From: Actinernus sp. WN-2022
Taxonomy: Eukaryota; Cnidaria; Anthozoa; Actiniaria; Actinernidae
Direction: 5' to 3'
Length of the DNA: 64,000 bases
NCBI GenBank assembly: GCA_030867875.1
Contig: JAOWCC010001589.1
Location: forward strand, 86,823,537 to 86,887,536
Notes under the pieces: model-generated
What the model was told of the DNA's origin: nothing
The model's input: the letters and a program-made list of their open reading frames with translations, nothing else
Database searches by the model: none
Part shown: piece by piece, positions 53,641 to 63,402 of the stretch
Position numbering within the stretch: the first letter of the stretch is position 1
How the letters are laid out: every line of letters starts with the position of its first letter
Made by a program: the position numbers and the translations under genes

Positions 53641-54400
53641 CTTGAATCTTGTTCAGGCACATTTTGCACTGTAAGCTACAAACTTTTGCTGACATATGAT
53701 ATTTCAGGAACATTTAGTATATTCCACATCAGTCCCGATATAAGCAATTGGTAGTGATCATTCTGTGTAGTGTTATCCCGGAATACTGTCAAAAGCAGCG
53801 TTAACTGCTAAATGGCTTTCTTATGAAAGATGCTGTGATTGGATAACACGTTGCGTACGTGAAGAAACCAGTCCAGTGATGTCATGATTGACGGCAGTCT
53901 ATATTGGAAACCTTATCATTAGTATTTTCACCAGTCCTAAATATAGGAAAATGGAAGCAGTAAAAGTAGGAAGCTTAATCGTTTTATTTTGTATCGTTTG
54001 CGATATATATTTTTTTTGAAGATCAACGTCTACTTAGCTTGCACTCCTAGCATTTCATAATGTAGTATTTGTTACTCATTTATATTCATTCTAGATATTT
54101 TCCACTGGGGCTGGTAGAACAGATTAGAATCTCACTTGTTGAAAACAGTGTTTGTCTTGGTTGAGTTCGTAATTCGTCAGCAGATAAAATCAATAACCAA
54201 GATTAAATGATAGTGATTTCAGTTAACCTGCGAAACAATATCTAATAGTCTGTCTCTATTACACCCAAACAAACAAAACTAAAATAAAGTGTATTAATCT
54301 ATTTCACGGTTCAAGTGTAAATCACCCTAACATAATTAAACTATTGTGTAATTATTTTAGAAATTGTGAGAATTGCAACGTGAATAATATGGAAAATAGA
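53641..54400. other. Intergenic, nothing recognised
   Basis: AT-rich, no conserved frame, no clear inverted repeat. Confidence 0.4.
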
Positions 54401-54409
54401 GAATGATGA

Positions 54410-54570
54410 TTATTGCAATGAGAATAGTACTGGCTATCCAAACAATGCCTAACCCTGAAACAACACAAACCCTAACCCTAAAACAATGGAGTTATTTGTC
54501 AATGCAGTCCAATTGGGGTCCAATAAAATGCAAGGTTTTGAGAGGTGAAGGCCTGCTGCTGTTTTGTAGG
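54410..54570. repeat. Dispersed repeat with CCCTAA units (inverse copy of 21370-21530)
   Basis: AACAATGCCTAACCCTGAAA and AACCCTAACCCTAAAACAAT followed by TTGGGGTCCAATAAAATGCA and TTTTGAGAGGTGAAGG are the inverse of the copy in MACROD intron 8. Confidence 0.75.
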
Positions 54571-54692
54571 TATTGTTTTTGGCTGTTCGTATGGGTTGGA
54601 AGAGAATTTACTCATCTAAATGGAATGAAACTAAAACTTTCTAGTTTTATTTCAGAATTTGTTTTATCTGTCTGTCAATGTTCCCGTAGTCT

Positions 54693-55081
54693 AAGGCCCT
54701 GTTTATATGAAGGAAAGTTGGCTCGGGGGGAGGGTTACCCTCCCTCCCGAGCCAACTTTACCGAGCGCTTATATGGAAGAAAAGTTGTCCCGGGTGCCCG
54801 AGACAACTTTGTTTTGAGCGAGTCTGGGCACGTAATATTGGATTACGCATGCTCTGTGTGTACCGAGTTGGCCCGGTTAGGCGAGCCAAAGTGTTTATAT
54901 GAGAAAAAGTTGGCTCGCCCCCCAGGGTCACCCTACCTTGTGAACCGAGTGCCTCGGGGAGGAGGGTCACCCGCCCCCCCGAGCCAAGTTTGCGGTTTCT
55001 CATGTAGACAGTTGACTTCGTTTTATAAAGAAATGTATGAAAAGTTGGCTCGCCCAGGGTAGCTCGGGGGGAGGGTGACCC

Positions 55082-55118
<37 letters not shown>

Positions 55119-55813
55119 AGCCAACTTTACCGAGCGTTTATATGGAAGAAAAGTTGTCCCGGGTGCCCGAGACAACTTTGTTTTGAGCGAGTCTGGGCAC
55201 GTATTATTGGATTACGCATGCTCTGTGTGTACCGAGTTGGCCCGGTTAGGCGAGCCAAAGTGTTTATATGAGAAAAAGTTGGCTCGCCCCCCAGGGTCAC
55301 CCTACCTTGTGAACCGAGTGCCTCGGGGAGGAGGGTCACCCGCCCCCCCGAGCCAAGTTTGCGGTTTCTCATGTAGACAGTTGACTTCGTTTTATAAAGA
55401 AATGTATGAAAAGTTGGCTCGCCCAGGGTAGCTCGGGGGGAGGGTGACCCTCCCCCCCCCCCCCCCCCCCGAGCCAACTTTACCGAGCGTTTATATGGAA
55501 GAAAAGTTGTCCCGGGTGCCCGAGACAACTTTGTTTTGAGCGAGTCTGGGCACGTATTATTGGATTACGCATGCTCTGTGTGTACCGAGTTGGCCCGGTT
55601 AGGCGAGCTAAAGTGTTTATATGAGAAAAAGTTGGCTCGCCCCCCAGGGTCACCCTACCTTGTGAACCGAGTGCCTCGGGGAGGAGGGTCACCCGCCCCC
55701 CCGAGCCAAGTTTGCGGTTTCACATGTATGAAAAGTTGGCTCGCCCAGGGTAGCTCGGGGGGGAGGGTGACCCTCCCCTCCGAGCCAACTTTCCTTCATA
55801 TAAACAGGGCCTT
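54693..55813. mobile_element. Inverted-repeat element containing three about 360-bp tandem units
   Basis: Termini AAGGCCCTGTTTATATGAAG then GAAAGTTGGCTCGG and their exact inverse at 55780-55813. Inside are three near-identical units (TTACCGAGCG landmarks at about 54760, 55128 and 55480), each a chain of smaller palindromes such as GTTGTCCCGGG...GAGACAAC and GTTGGCTCG...CGAGCCAAC. Poly-C runs (to about 35) sit at unit junctions. The long frames are repeat artefacts. No transposase. Confidence 0.88.
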
Positions 55814-56562
55814 ATATGAAGAAAAGTTCGCTCGGGAACCCGGGGCATCCCTCTCGAGACAACTGTACCGGGCGTTTATATGAAAGAAACGTTTTCCTGG
55901 GGACTTTGTACAAACAAAAAGATAACGGAAATTCCAGAAAATGATACATATCGAACACTCTGGTTTACTTAACGGCATTGTTTGCATCTCTTCTTCTATC
56001 CACCTTCTGGCGAAGTAAAGATTTATATTGATTCAAAATATTGACACGATTTCGGTTTCCAGCTTTGTCTTCTTATTATTTTGCTGAACTGCACAGAAGA
56101 CCTTGGAATTACCCTTCAATATATCTACCTTAATTTATACTAAAGAAAGCTTTAATCTTTACCCTCGAAGAAGGGAATTTATTTTATTTCCTCGCTTCGC
56201 AGCGTCCGCTTCGATGTCTCTTGCCGGTTAACAATAGGAAATGAACAATCTGAAATCTACAATGTTTACCGTCTAGTTTTTCTCGGCCAATGGAAATCGA
56301 GATACAGGGCAACCGTCGGGTGCGTGAAGAGTTTTAACTTCGCGCAGCCGTTGTTCAACAGCCAATCACAATATTGCCCCATTTGTGTCTTACCAGAGCC
56401 TCCGATTTTTTAGTTAAGTTGAGGAGGCACTGGGAACGAGAATGACTCTAAACCCGCTACCAATCATCACTCTTATTTCTTACTGCGCATACTCGATTTC
56501 GTCGAGCATGCGCAGTAAGAAGGGTCGGGGTGGAGAATGGACTAATCATTCAATAAACTAGT
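55814..56562. other. Intergenic with a partial copy of the preceding element and a short hairpin
   Basis: 55814-55900 contains further TATATGAAGAAAAGTTCGCT/GTTTATATGAAAGAAACGTT segments like a decayed outer unit. A 40-bp perfect-stem hairpin (TTCTTACTGCGCAT ... ATGCGCAGTAAGAA) lies at about 56477-56521. The rest is unrecognised. Confidence 0.5.
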
Positions 56563-57015
56563 ATACATTAAGTAACAGTCCGCGCAAGAGGTAGGCACAA
56601 TTCTATTGTTCAGATGCAATTTGCTTTCCCCACTTTAGTATTTTCTGTTTTTCATACTGACAACTCATCAACCCTCTGAAATTATATCCACTAAAAATGC
56701 ATTTTAAAGGTGAGTTCTTTTGTGTGAAAACATTTTGTCCAATCAGAAGAGTGCAAAACAATAACCAAGAAAACGTTCAATTCAAAAATGTTCCCCATAT
56801 TGAAAGTTCGTCATATTGAAAGTTATGAGAGTTTTCACTAGATACAATTCAAATCTGTTTACAAAATGAGAATTTTTTTTCTTCTTCAATTTTAGATAGA
56901 TTTTAATGTCTAAGCCAATGAGGTGGAAGATTGAAACAATACTACAATTAGCACCTTTTTACATTCCATGCATAACATATGCCTACCTCTTGCGCGGACC
57001 ATTACTTAAATAAGT
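56563..57015. mobile_element. TTAA-type MITE, copy 2 (both ends)
   Basis: Left TTAAGTAACAGTCCGCGCAA then GAGGTAGGC; right GCCTACCTCTTGCGCGGACC then ATTACTTAA. About 445 bp, with no coding sequence. Same family as 41703-42095. Confidence 0.85.
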
Positions 57016-57300
57016 CTCACGACCATTGTTATGAAAGAGTTAATGAGTTAATGGTAAGCCTTTTGTTGTGCAGGAGAAAAAATAAGTACTGAATACGAGG
57101 AAGCAGATGATTTTGCTATGAATTTGAATATTTTGTTCAGTGTTGTATCATAAACAAAATTGACGGAATCGACATAGCTTAAACCCATTCTATGATCGAG
57201 TAATATTTAATACAGAATTATAGAGAATCATATATATGATCAAAAATATATACAAATATATTCACATGCAATTATATACAGTAATATTTAAGGACGCAGG
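57016..57300. other. Intergenic, nothing recognised
   Basis: AT-rich with TATATA runs; could include the 5-prime end of the following retroelement, but no LTR boundary is recognised. Confidence 0.35.
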
Positions 57301-57309
57301 TGAGACCGC

Positions 57310-59110
57310 ATGTTAAATACCATGGAAACTGAAGACCTTATCAGACAAAGAAATAGAAGACGGAGAAACATGGTTAAAGTGCTAACGCCTCAACCGCCTG
57401 TCTTAACGCTTGTGAGACCCGAGTTACCGTCAGACCCGCAGCAGCCTGTTCATCCATCTGTCAAGCCAGAGGTCTCGTTGCCTCGCCGTTTAGCTCATAT
57501 GAACCAACCGCATTTGCAGCCGCCGCAGTTGCTACCTCAGCGATCATCGATCAGTCCAGCCCAGCTGCAACAACCTCTGCCTTCTGCAAATCAAACACTA
57601 AATCCAAAAGCTTAAGAGTTCCGTCCGTCGGCAGCTTCTGACCTCAGAGACATCCTGCAGCTTCTATCCACACAACAGCAACAAAGTCTTCTTCCTCCGC
57701 TTAGCATAAGCGATCTAGACACCTGCAAAGCATTTTTGAGCAAACCCTCGATGAGAGAGAGGCTCTGCTCAACGACAAGGAGAGATGCTATGGAAACGGC
57801 CACACCTCCAAAGGATGTCTTCAGGAAACAATATGTACAACTGTCAAGGAAAGCATCCCACTGGCATTCACGACAACAACCTTCAAGCGAGAACTCGAAT
57901 TCAAAGATCTAGAAATTCCAGAGAATCAACTCTCGTTTCCCAGACCGACATCCAAGAAACGGTGATGAACGGCCGTGCAGTTATCGATGAGGATGTTAAT
58001 GCAATGCCTATTGTTCCAGTTAGACTCATGTCGCAAGGCAAGGAAGTGATAACATACGCCATGCTCGATAACTGCATGCAGCTCATGCAGGGACCTTTAT
58101 CACAGAAAAGTAAAAAGAGAACTGGAAGTGCAAGGAACAAGTACGAAGCTAATGATAAAAACAGTGAACGGTACAAAGCTGCAAGATACGGCAGTGGTGA
58201 ATGGTTTGATAGTCTGAAACAGCGCGAAAGTAGCAGCATATTGAGCGTATATAGCAGACAAGATACCTCCATTCGTGGCAAATGTCGATGTCGCTTTGTT
58301 GATAGGAACGAACTGTTCTAAAGCTATTGAACCGAAGGATTTCATAACCAGCCATCACTTCGCGATTGACGACAGTGTGAAGGAAGTGATCGTAACTCCA
58401 CAAGTCCTCACAAAGATGTTTGAACAAGATTTCAGTGAATCCCGTGGTGTCAGTGATGAGACTGGCCTCTCGTATGAAGACCGCTGAATCTTAGAAAAGG
58501 TTAAAAATAACATCAAACATGTGAATGGTCATTACGAGATACCACTCCCATTCAGAGACGATAACGTTTACATAACCAAACAACATAAACCAAGTCCTCC
58601 AGAGAGCAAATTGGTTGAAGAAAAAGCTTGTAAAGGATGACTGCCAATTGTATCGTGATTACATTTAATTTCATGAAGGACATAATCGCGAAAGATTACG
58701 CAAGAAAAGTACTAGAGGACGTTCAAGTTCCTAGTCGAAGTAAAGTTTGGTATATACCACACCATGGCGTGTACCATGCCAAAAAAACCCAGAAGATACG
58801 GTGTGGTGTTCGACTGTAGCTCCATAAGTTCCATGCAGGGAAGGTCACTGAATGAGGAACTTTTTCAGGGACCTGATCTCACTAGTTCCCTAGTTGGCGT
58901 TCTTACAAGGTTCCGTCATGAGTCAGTAGAATTTATGGGAGACATAGCAGCCATGTTCCATCAGGTACGAATTCCAGAGGAGCAGAGGAATTTCCCGAGG
59001 TTCCCTGTTGTGGCCGGACGGAGCCTTGTCCCAAGACCTAGAAGAGTTCCAAATGAACGTTCACTTATTCGGTGTGGTCTCGTCACCAAGTTGTTCCAAC
59101 TTCAGGCTTA
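57310..59110 (+). pseudogene. BEL/Pao-type LTR retrotransposon remnant (gag end, protease, RT start)
   Basis: In broken plus-strand frames: a zinc-knuckle-like stretch (RCYGNGHTSKGCLQE, then in another frame NCQGKHPTGIHD) at 57785-57880; a protease region (MPIVPVRLMSQGKEVITYAM then LDNC) near 58000; ANVDVALLIGTNCSKAIEP at 58275; and HVNGHYEIPLPFRDDNVY at about 58520. Then come KVWYIPHHGVYHAKK, GVVFDCSS, FQGPDLTSSLVGVLTRFRHE and [18 protein letters not shown] (58740-59000), the first RT motifs. At least four frame breaks or stops are present. The YxDD box, RNase H, integrase and LTRs are not found. Confidence 0.87.
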
Positions 59111-59119
59111 GACGCGCGG

Positions 59120-59815
59120 CAGATACCTCCGTATTTGCCAACAGCGAGACATGCAGGGGACCGTGATGCTGTGATTGAGGAATATTTTCATCTTGGATCA
59201 GTTTATTGTCCTTCCTCTTTCTTCATCAAGGAATACGTATTAGTTTGAGACAGCTAAACGGATAATTAAGTACCGAGGATTGAGGGAAGAAGAAATCCAA
59301 CAGATTTACGCATTGTTGTGGACGTTATAGAACACGAGCTACAAGGAAGTTGGTGTTGTTTAGGTTATCGCTTCATGCAACAAAAGATACAACGAATATG
59401 GACTGAGAGTTGATAGAGAGACAGTGCGAAAGATTTTGAAAGATTTGGATCCAGAAGGCGTCGAGAATCGCTCTTGAAAAGAAAAAGCTTAGAAGAAGAA
59501 AGTACTACTATACCGGTCCCAACTTTATATGGCATATTGATGGCTATGATAAACTATGATAAACATGCAACAACCACTTCCTTGTAGCTCGCGTTCTATA
59601 GTTTACTGACGTCCACAACAATGCGTAAATCTGTTGGATTTCTTCTTCTCCTCAATCCTCGGTACTTAATTATCCGTTTTAGCTGTCTCAAACTAATACG
59701 TATTCCTTGATGAAGAAAGGAAGGACAATAAACTGATCCAAGATGAAAATATTCCTCAATCACAGCATCACGGTCCCCTGCATGTCTCGCTGTTGGCAAA
59801 TACGGAGGTAAATTA
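59120..59815. mobile_element. Foldback of an integrase-like gene fragment
   Basis: 59130-59340 and 59577-59810 are inverse copies of about 220 bp, including ACCTCCGTATTTGCCAACAG and TTACGCATTGTTGTGGACGT. The plus-strand unit and spacer translate in pieces as AKRIIKYRGLREEEIQQIYA, LRVDRETVRKILKDLDPEGV and MWHIDGYD-like residues (as MAY...GYD with breaks). These resemble the N-terminal region of an integrase-core (DDE) protein family common in cnidarian and fish genomes. Stops are frequent. The 95-codon minus frame at 59596-59883 is the inverted arm. Confidence 0.6.
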
Positions 59816-59884
59816 AATACGGCAGTAAAACACATGAACAGAATAAACAACGACAAGGCGCTTATTTCAAATTTTGTTGCCAAG

Positions 59885-59980
59885 GGGGGCGCTTAATCGA
59901 GGATGGGCGCTTAATCGAGGAAATACGGTATTTGTAAATTGGCAATAAAAAGTGCCAGTTTGTAAATTGGCAATAAAAAG
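59885..59980. repeat. Short tandem duplications
   Basis: GGGCGCTTAATCGAGGA is doubled (59886-59922), then a 28-29-bp unit (TAAATTGGCAATAAAAAGTG then CCAGTTTG) is doubled (about 59934-59990) directly before the CUB pseudo-exon. Confidence 0.85.
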
Positions 59981-60357
59981 TGCCAGTTTGCAAAGCTAAG
60001 TAAGTAAAAAAGAGTGGTAAATCTAGATGGCACTTACAAGCCACCGTAAGAAAGGGCTTTACTCTGCCGTACATTGCACGTGGAAGATTGCCGTGCTAAC
60101 TGGTTAAGTTGTCAAACTCTCTCTGAATAGTTTTGTTTATACTCGATGCCAGAGTACTTTCTCATTTGAAGTACGGCTCCCGGATAATGGAAAAACGTTA
60201 TGGAAAGGCTTATGTTCCAAACAGATGTACGGTAATCTTAAGGCAGTGGAGGTAATTACCACAAGCCGCAGTGTGTGGGTCAGTTACGATGCTGGTTGTG
60301 AAACATACTCACCGCCAGGATGGTATTTCGTAATGGAGTACAGCTACGAATTGTCAG
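59981..60357 (+). pseudogene. Broken copy of the CUB4 exon
   Basis: Aligns along its length with CUB gene exon 6: initial Cys, DGTYKPP, HCTWKIAV, VVKLSLNSF, RCQSTFSFEVRLPDNGKTLW, CSKQ, TTSRSVWVSYDAGCET and FVMEYSYELS, followed by an intact donor TCAG/GTAGGT at the homologous position. Lesions are an early in-frame TAA (60005-60007), a one-base frame change near 60046, and a TAA in place of an Arg codon (near 60085). The second half is open and well conserved. No neighbouring CUB exon is seen, so this is a partial downstream duplicate of the gene at 33403-51725, or the relic of a paralogue continuing beyond the window. Confidence 0.83.
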
Positions 60358-60410
60358 GTAGGTTGGTACCCACGCCAAAATCCTTGTTTCACGTTTTATC
60401 ATAAAACATA

Positions 60411-60582
60411 TTGTAGTGTATATACCCCACCCCCATCAGGACGTTTTGGTTATCACGTATTATGAATTAAGAAAGTACCCTCTAGAGGAGTTCACAAAAA
60501 TGTAAACAGTCGAGTTGTGTTACTTTAAATAAAGGTTTTGAGGACAGAATAACTGGCGACGAGGATAAAAGGAACTTCCACC
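60411..60582 (+). other. Likely 5-prime LTR end and leader of the Ty3/Gypsy element
   Basis: Between the CUB pseudo-exon and gag lie TGTAGTGTATATACCCCACC, an AATAAA (60526) and AACTGGCGACGAGGAT just before the gag start; TGGCGACGAGG resembles the primer-binding site of many metazoan Ty3/Gypsy elements. A short LTR (about 140 bp) is plausible, but the second LTR is outside the window. Confidence 0.45.
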
Positions 60583-61881
60583 ATGGCTGAACAATACGGA
60601 TTACCTCCATTACCGCCGCCGTTTGATCCACATTCTGACGTGACTTCGGCGCCAACAAGATGGAAGAAATGGATTCAGAGATTTCAGAATTATGTTGTGG
60701 CCGTAAATATCGAGAGCCCAAAACGGAAAAGGGCCATGCTTCTACACTATGCTGGTGAAGCAGTACACGACATCTTCCAAACCCTGAGCGAGACTGGGGA
60801 AGCAAAGGATAATGACCTAGCAATCAAAAAGCTAACCGACTACTTTGCACCGAAGCAAAATGTCGACTTCGAGACGTACAAATTCAGGCAAACTCGCCAA
60901 GAGGTAAGCGAAACCCTTGATCAATATTCTAAACTACGCCAACTTGCAATCCACTGTGATTTTACCGACCAGGAAAGAGAAATTAAAGCCCAAGTCATTC
61001 AAGGATGTTTATCATCTCGCCTTCGCCGAAAAGCACTTGGAGATTCAAGCATGACCTTGAATGACCTTCTAACTCGAGGTCGCACGGACGAAGCGTCAAA
61101 CAGACAGGCGGCCGCGATGGAACTTCAACAAGATGGAAGAATTGATCAGCGTGGATCGGTAAATGCATTAGGAAACAAGAATAGTGGACGGCATCAACTA
61201 CCGAGAGTGAATTACGATGGAGGTTGTAAAGCGGAAAATAGACCACAAAACGGGACTCGCCGCAGACAAGCTCAAACTAGCGCCGCCTGTTATCACTGCG
61301 GTAGACAATGGCCACACAGTGAAGAGCAGCCATGTCCAGCCCGAGGAAAAACGTGTGACAAGTGCAATAAATTAAATCACTTCGCAGCCGTCTGCAGATC
61401 AGGAAACCCAAACCATGAATCAACTCGGTCACGCCGAACGGAAAACTCGGAATCCCGCATTAATGCCCTCCAAGATGACAATTCATCATCCGATGAAGAA
61501 TATCTCTACACTGTCACCCAAGAGACTCTGTCAACAATTCACAGCAAACCAGAACTCGAAGTGAAAATCGGTAACGTAGCCATCCCGGTACTAATTGATA
61601 CTGGTGCATCCGTAAATGTTCTCAACAAAGACCATTACAATCAAATAGTCGGACAACATAATGAAGCAAAGCTCAAGAAGTCAAAAATCCGACTATACGC
61701 CTATGGAAACAAAGAACCGCTTCCGGTACTAGGCAAGTTAGATACAACGGTCAAGGTAAAGGATAAGATATCACCTGCTACTTGCTTCATCATTGATGGC
61801 AACTCATGGCTCACTGCTCAACTGCACAACAGCCACAGATCTAGGGCTCCTAAAAGTCAACGTTGCTGTCAACACAATTGA
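60583..61881 (+). CDS. Ty3/Gypsy gag-protease reading frame
   Basis: 432 codons. The capsid-like N-terminal part (PRWKKWIQRFQNYVVA-type segment, SETLDQYSKLRQLA) resembles the retrotransposon gag domain. Two CCHC-type knuckles follow: CYHCGRQWPHSEEQPCPARG (atypical, long) and CDKCNKLNHFAAVC. An aspartic protease comes next (VLIDTGASVNVLN, catalytic DTG) at about residues 337-349. The pol homology continues in another frame from about 61793, and the last about 25 codons here are out of the family frame, so either programmed frameshifting or a one-base lesion separates gag-PR from RT. Assembles the retroelement capsid in the cytoplasm. Confidence 0.88.
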   Translation: MAEQYGLPPLPPPFDPHSDVTSAPTRWKKWIQRFQNYVVAVNIESPKRKRAMLLHYAGEAVHDIFQTLSETGEAKDNDLAIKKLTDYFAPKQNVDFETYKFRQTRQEVSETLDQYSKLRQLAIHCDFTDQEREIKAQVIQGCLSSRLRRKALGDSSMTLNDLLTRGRTDEASNRQAAAMELQQDGRIDQRGSVNALGNKNSGRHQLPRVNYDGGCKAENRPQNGTRRRQAQTSAACYHCGRQWPHSEEQPCPARGKTCDKCNKLNHFAAVCRSGNPNHESTRSRRTENSESRINALQDDNSSSDEEYLYTVTQETLSTIHSKPELEVKIGNVAIPVLIDTGASVNVLNKDHYNQIVGQHNEAKLKKSKIRLYAYGNKEPLPVLGKLDTTVKVKDKISPATCFIIDGNSWLTAQLHNSHRSRAPKSQRCCQHN

Positions 61882-62863
61882 CCATGAGCGTCAAGAGACA
61901 AAGCCAACGTTCATCACCAAGTTGGTAGAGGAATATGAAGACATATTCCAAGGGATTGGAAAGCTGAAGTCAGAAGGCATACATATCCACATTGACAAAG
62001 AAGTTCAACCTACTGTACAGTCCCACAGACGCATACCATTCCACATCCGTCAAAAAGTAGAACAAGAACTCGATAAACTGGAAAAAGCAGGAATCATCGA
62101 GGAGCCGACCGGACCCACACCATGGGTCTCGCCTATGGTATGTTTCCCCAAGCCAAAGAATCCAGACGAAGTTCGGTGCTGCATTGACATGCACTTACCA
62201 TACTTAGCAGTAAAAAGAGAAAGACATCCCACACCAACCATCGACGAGCTGATACTCGACCTCAATGGCGCTTGTCATTTTAGCAAGCTGGATCTTCGTC
62301 AAGGGTATCTTCAAATTCCCCTCGCACCTGAAAGCAGATACATCACCACCTTCTTCACACACAAGGGGTTAAAACAGTACACACGACTCATCTTTGGTCT
62401 AACCTCAGCAGCGGAGGTATTTCAACATGAAATCCAGAAGGTCCTACAAGGAATCCAGGGAGCAAAGAACATCAGCGACGACATTCTTGTGTTCGGTAAG
62501 ACACAGACTGAACACGATGAAGCACTTAAAGCCACGTTCCAACGTCTGAGGGAGAAAGGTCTAACACTCAATCCGAGCAAGTGTGTCTATGACAAAGCAC
62601 ACTTAGACTTCTACGGCTACACATTCTCAGCAGCTGGAATCTCAGCCGATCCCCACAAAGTCAAAGAAATACAAGACGTCGACGCCCCACAAAATGCTGC
62701 GGAGATAAGAAGCCTGCTTGGCCTAACCAATTACGTCTCCCGGTTCATAACGGACTATGCAACAGTCACTGAACCTCTACGACAACTCACACGCCAAGAC
62801 ACACCCTTCAACTGGACATCGGAATGTCAAACCTCACTGAACGAGCTGAAACCAACTCACTAG
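61793..62863 (+). CDS. Ty3/Gypsy reverse transcriptase frame
   Basis: 356 codons overlapping the gag frame by 89 nt. Motifs in order: SLLNCTTATDLGLL (end of the protease region), PFHIRQKVEQELDKLEKAGI, PTPWVSPMVCFPKPKN, RCCIDMHLPYLAVKRERHP, FSKLDLRQGYLQIPL (first catalytic Asp), TRLIFGLTSAAEVFQ, NISDDILVFGKT (catalytic DD; SDD in place of the usual YxDD, as in Mag-like lineages), TLNPSKC and SRFITDYATVTEPLR. It breaks at a stop after NELKPTH where the RNase H link should continue. Confidence 0.9.
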   Translation: MMATHGSLLNCTTATDLGLLKVNVAVNTIDHERQETKPTFITKLVEEYEDIFQGIGKLKSEGIHIHIDKEVQPTVQSHRRIPFHIRQKVEQELDKLEKAGIIEEPTGPTPWVSPMVCFPKPKNPDEVRCCIDMHLPYLAVKRERHPTPTIDELILDLNGACHFSKLDLRQGYLQIPLAPESRYITTFFTHKGLKQYTRLIFGLTSAAEVFQHEIQKVLQGIQGAKNISDDILVFGKTQTEHDEALKATFQRLREKGLTLNPSKCVYDKAHLDFYGYTFSAAGISADPHKVKEIQDVDAPQNAAEIRSLLGLTNYVSRFITDYATVTEPLRQLTRQDTPFNWTSECQTSLNELKPTH

Positions 62864-63402
62864 CGAAACTGTAATGGCATACTATGATCCAACCAAGCCC
62901 ACCGAGCTCACTGTCGACGCAAGTCTAGTGGGACTCGGAGCCGTATTTGCGCAAAAAAGTACTGGCAGCAGTGGCGACGAAGAGATTCACATCGTAGCCT
63001 ATGCAAGCCGAGCCCTCACAGACGTAGAACAGCGCTACAGCCAAACCGAAAAGGAAGCACTCGCCATAGTTCTACCTCTATCTCTACGGTGACACCTTCA
63101 ACCTGAAAACTGACCATAAGCCACTGGAGATGATCTTCAAGAATCCCAAATCGAGACCCCCCGCAAGGATAGAGAGATGGCAACTAAGGCTTCAGCAGTA
63201 CGACTTTACAGTAACATACCGATCGGGTGAAGGCAACCCCGCTGACTACCGTTCCAGACATCCAACATCGGGCATGCCACACAAGCGCAGCACTGCAGAA
63301 GAGTATGTTAATTTTGTGGCCGGCAATGCAATCCCAAAGGCTATGACGTTGCAAGAAGTACAAGAGGCGTCGGACAAAGATCCAACACTATACATGTTCT
63401 AA
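62864..63402 (+). pseudogene. Ty3/Gypsy RNase H region with frame breaks
   Basis: PTELTVDASLVGLGAVFAQK (catalytic Asp), VAYASRALTDVEQRYSQTEK (catalytic Glu) and EALAIV in one frame to 63092, then a shift to LKTDHKPLEMIFKNPKS, IERWQLRLQQYDFTVTYRSG and NPADYRSRHP. A short deletion before DTFNLKTDHKP removes part of the domain. Stops at 62863, 63092 and 63402. Confidence 0.88.

Noticed and set aside
54403..55883. Several long frames (115-219 codons) in both directions repeating the same peptide
   Set aside because: They follow the about 360-bp units of a palindromic mobile element and include poly-C-coded proline runs.
57310..57615. Proline/glutamine-rich host protein of 101 residues
   Set aside because: It leads directly into BEL/Pao gag and protease-like sequence and is best read as the gag linker of that decayed element.
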